From Bacillus sp. JCM 19058 (GTDB lineage: Bacteria; Bacillota; Bacilli; Bacillales_H; Bacillaceae_D), in contig BAXO01000054.1 in the NCBI GenBank assembly GCA_001310555.1, forward strand, positions 1-39,773: a stretch of 39,773 nucleotides of DNA. The letters are read 5' to 3'. Positions 37,485 through 39,773 of this stretch are shown here, one piece after another. Position 1 is the stretch's first letter; each line of letters starts with the position of its first letter. A program made the position numbers and the translations under genes. Under the pieces are notes generated by a model. That model made no database searches and was not told the origin of the DNA. It was given only the letters and a program-made list of their open reading frames with translations.

Positions 37485-38001
37485 AAAAGTATGTATCTGC
37501 GACATTTATTAATATACGATGTTTCCTTTAATAAGTCAACAGGAATTTCGAAAAAAATAGAATATCGCTTAAATAAGTGCACTGCTTTTTAAGACATCTC
37601 CCTTATTTATCGAAGTGAAACGGATCGCAGCGTTAGCTGACTCGATTTGTGGCCAGTGCTCTCTCTGTTAACATTTCTACCCCACTTTTATTTAAAGAGG
37701 AGGATTTACTGCGCGTTCTTCTGCAAATCAATAGAGATGTGTGACGTAGCGCTATTTTTGCAAAGGATCGAAGTCAGTCAATTCGAGCTAGCCGAGAAGA
37801 GGAGCGGAATGAAAAGAAATAATCGTGCCGCTTTGTTCATAAAAACTCAAAGGAAATGTCCTTCATTCCCCGGGCAAGCGCAGGATACGACACGATTAAA
37901 CAAAAAAGAAGATATTGTGTATTTGTAAACCTTGACTTTTACATAAATCCGAGGACCGTGGGAAAATTAAAGAAATGAAATGAGCTAAAGGTGGGATTCA
38001 A
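37485..38001. other. Gene-poor stretch between tRNA-Val and membrane protein
   Basis: About 515 bases. A plus-strand open frame 37647-37928 exists but lacks a ribosome site and has odd composition; in another frame KEEDLLRVLLQINRDV is followed by a stop and RSAIFAKDRSQSIRASREEE, possibly a relic. Nothing firm. Confidence 0.4.
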
Positions 38002-38322
38002 ATGGGATGGAAAAGAAAACGGACAAGAAGAGGATTGATGATGTATTCGGTTTTGGCAGGTATGGCTGGAGCTGCAGGAGTCATATGGATGACTCGTGGC
38101 CAAGGCTCAATGCGAGGAGCTGAATTGATGGAAAAGGCTAAAACCTTCATGCAAAAGCCGAATTTGTCTCAAACCTTGCTTGAGCTTGGAACAGAATGGT
38201 CTGATGAACTAGAAGAGGTTGTGCGAGAAAATCGGAAATCGAAAGCAGAAAGCAATCATGAAGATTCCGATATGGGCAAAATGATCCAGGAAGTATTGGA
38301 CGATGAGCAGAGTGAGTCTTGA
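38002..38322 (+). CDS. Small membrane-anchored protein
   Basis: 106 residues, intact. A very basic head (MGWKRKRTRRGLMMYSV), one hydrophobic helix (LAGMAGAAGVIWMT), then a charged helical tail (ELMEKAKTFMQKPNLSQTLL, WSDELEEVVRENRKSKAESN) ending acidic. The positive-inside rule puts the N-terminus in the cytoplasm and the tail outside, or the whole is a peripheral tether. The layout resembles YtxH-type small proteins, but I find no clear match. AAAGGTGG precedes the ATG. Lies just upstream of the MscS gene but with a terminator between. Confidence 0.75.
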   Translation: MGWKRKRTRRGLMMYSVLAGMAGAAGVIWMTRGQGSMRGAELMEKAKTFMQKPNLSQTLLELGTEWSDELEEVVRENRKSKAESNHEDSDMGKMIQEVLDDEQSES

Positions 38323-38337
38323 CGACTCGCTCTTTTT
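38308..38337 (+). terminator. Terminator overlapping the gene end
   Basis: AGAGTGAGTC pairs with GACTCGCTCT, then TTTT. The left arm lies inside the last codons of the 106-residue gene. Confidence 0.8.
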
Positions 38338-38460
38338 CGTGCTAGCGTACAAGCGGTTTTCAAACGTTTTTTTCCGAGGTACAGCCATTTTTCTCCATAT
38401 GTTTTTTCACAACAAAATATGATAAAATAATCGACGTAAGTGCAATAAAGGTGGGATGAC

Positions 38461-39563
38461 ATGGAGAAACTGAATCGCTTAGTTTTATCGATGCAAAATT
38501 TAAATTGGGTCGAGATTGGTATTGCGTTATTAATTTTCATCGTATTTTTGATTTTTCGTAAGCTGTTTACTAAGTATATTTTTCGGATCATTTTAGCATT
38601 GACGAAAAAAAACACCGACGCACGTGTTGACCAATTTATTGCTGTCCTATGAGCACCCGCTCCGTATATTCTGGGTAATCCTTGGTACATATTTAGCCTT
38701 ACTTTACTTACCTTATGATATTACCGCTCATGAATTTGTCCAGCACTCCTATCGCTCGATCCTGATTATACTCGTAGGCTGGGGCTTATATAACTATGTT
38801 TCCCAGCATTCCAGAGGGCTCTTTCGCTTCGCGCGCAAAATTGAAATTGACGAAGACAGTATGCTTATCCCGTTTTTGGAGAAGATCGGGAAGTTCCTCA
38901 TATTAGCGATTATATTTGTCGCTGTTCTTAGTGAATGGAACATCGAGATCGGTACTTTCATCGCTGGTCTTGGAATTGGTGGCCTAGCCTTTGCTTTGGC
39001 AGCACAGGATACGATCGGCAACTTCTTTGGCGGAGTTATCATTATTACTGAAAAGCCATTTTCAAAAGGAGACTGGATCGAGACACCAACCGTAGAAGGA
39101 ACAGTTGAAGATATTACGTTCAGAAGCACACAGATTCGGACGTTTGCTGATTCCTTGGTCACCGTGCCGAATTCAACCTTGGCGAATGAACCAATTACGA
39201 ATTGGTCATTAATGGGAAAGCGGCAAATATCGTTTAATCTTGCGATAGACAAAGTGACTTCACCTGACAAGCTTGAGCAGGCAACTGAAAAAATTGAGGC
39301 TTATATAAAAAACTATGAGCCAGTTCACCCAGACACCATTTTTGTAAATTTTACAGAATTTAACGAATCAAGCTTAGATATTATGGTTTACTTTTTTTAC
39401 TAATACGACATCCTGGGGAGAATGGCTTGAAATTAAAGAAGCCATCAACTTTGAAATTATGAAGATTTTGGATGAGGTCGGCGTAAAGCTTGCATTGCCG
39501 ATCCGAAGTGTTTACACCGACAATGGGGTGAAAATAACGGACGAGAAGAACACACCTTCGTGA
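38461..39563 (+). CDS. ykuT: MscS-family mechanosensitive channel (YkuT-like), two indels
   Basis: Repaired length is 366 residues. Opens under membrane tension and releases solutes on hypo-osmotic shock. Four to five helices: VEIGIALLIFIVFLIFRKLF, IFWVILGTYLALLYLPYD, SILIILVGWGLYNYV, FLILAIIFVAVLSEW, and the pore helix GTFIAGLGIGGLAFALAAQD then TIGNFFGGVIIITEKPFSKG; the beta domain follows with EGTVEDITFRSTQIRTFADS and VPNSTLANEPITNWS. A surplus base near 38633 and a surplus T in 39392-39398 split it; the end is TNTTSWGEWLEIKEAINFEI to a stop at 39561. Longer than the B. subtilis YkuT I remember (about 267), so the name rests partly on context. Confidence 0.88.
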
Positions 39564-39589
39564 GTTCTTCAACCCGGAGACAAAATGGT

Positions 39590-39612
39590 TTTGAGGAATT
39601 GTTCCTCAAAAA
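39590..39612 (+). terminator. Terminator after ykuT
   Basis: TTGAGGAA, TTG, TTCCTCAA followed by AAAAA; in the plus direction it lacks a T tail, so it may act mainly for the opposite strand. Confidence 0.5.
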
Positions 39613-39632
39613 ATTGGATCGTATATCTGTTT

Positions 39633-39684
39633 CAGCCAGTTGGATTTGGAGGAGTATTTGGCCCCCAAATCTAACTGGCTAGTT
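39633..39684. terminator. Long hairpin near window end
   Basis: AGCCAGTTGGATTTGG pairs with CCAAATCTAACTGGCT (16 bases, one G-T), 15-base loop, followed by AGTTTTATT. A minus-strand frame entering from the right end (SETGIYEIDSLLKKSPQYLF) passes through it, so it could also be coincidental within a gene. Confidence 0.6.
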
Positions 39685-39773
39685 TTATTAGATTCATTGT
39701 AGCGAAACAAGTATTGCGGGGACTTTTTCAAAAGAGAGTCAATTTCATAAATGCCTGTTTCAGAAATAAATGC

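Noticed and set aside
37647..37928. 93-codon plus-strand frame before the small membrane protein
   Set aside because: No ribosome site, uneven composition, and another frame looks equally coding-like.
38794..39270. 158-codon minus-strand frame inside ykuT
   Set aside because: Antisense to a well-conserved MscS domain; no independent start signal.

Overview
The window looks like chromosome of a Bacillaceae member (Firmicutes), probably alkaliphilic or salt-tolerant. The proteins closely resemble Bacillus subtilis ones, and two gene blocks follow B. subtilis order: ktrC-rnjA-rpoY-ykrA-def-ykyA-pdhABCD-slp-speA-yktA-(ykzI)-yktB, and ykuV-ykuU-ykuS-dapL-dapH with ykuT displaced. Acidic lipoproteins, a BCCT betaine-type carrier and many AGGAGG-type ribosome binding sites fit this. 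Strain and species cannot be named from the sequence alone.

Layout. 1-4.4 kb: ykzI-like gene, yktB, two lipoproteins of unknown role, a truly decayed VOC (glyoxalase-fold) gene and yktA. 4.6-10.7 kb: speA (arginine decarboxylase), a lipoprotein polysaccharide deacetylase, a FUSC/aromatic-acid-exporter-like membrane protein, a BCCT transporter and a Slp-like lipoprotein. 10.7-16.9 kb: the pyruvate dehydrogenase operon pdhABCD and ykyA on the minus strand. 17-22.5 kb: a YjcZ-family miniprotein, def, ykrA, a 25-residue Arg/Lys-rich micro-ORF, rpoY-rnjA and ktrC. 22.6-24.2 kb: a dead IS1182-type insertion beside a large inverted-repeat structure, then an unknown two-helix membrane protein. 24.3-29.8 kb: ykuV, ykuU, ykuS, a glycine-rich miniprotein, then a three-gene operon dapH - class III aminotransferase - dapL that could supply the whole acetylase branch of diaminopimelate/lysine synthesis. 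29.9-34.5 kb: an AEC carrier, the kdgR(IclR)-kdgK-eda genes for 2-keto-3-deoxygluconate use with readable control sites, and an AT-rich HAD phosphatase. 34.7-37 kb: SDR and NmrA-type oxidoreductases next to a MarR regulator, with two near-identical operators. 37-39.8 kb: an IS91-type transposase remnant, tRNA-Val(GAC), a small membrane protein and a YkuT/MscS channel.

More than half of the protein genes are interrupted by single-base indels. About 27 of these are one (twice two) surplus bases in A or T runs of 7-8; about 13 are single missing bases, mostly in short G/C contexts. Repairing them restores the expected family lengths almost exactly (SpeA 491, PdhD 470, PdhB 325, RNase J1 555, RpoY 69 residues) and affects essential genes. 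I therefore treat most as read or assembly errors and annotate each gene as one feature spanning its breaks. The VOC gene and the two transposase remnants are different: they also carry in-frame nonsense codons and look truly dead.

The best leads for new biology are the MarR/NmrA/SDR module with its shared 22-bp operator, the class III aminotransferase inside the dap operon, the cationic micro-ORF upstream of rpoY-rnjA, dyad operators overlapping the -35 boxes of ykuU and perhaps pdhA, and the unknown two-helix membrane protein.
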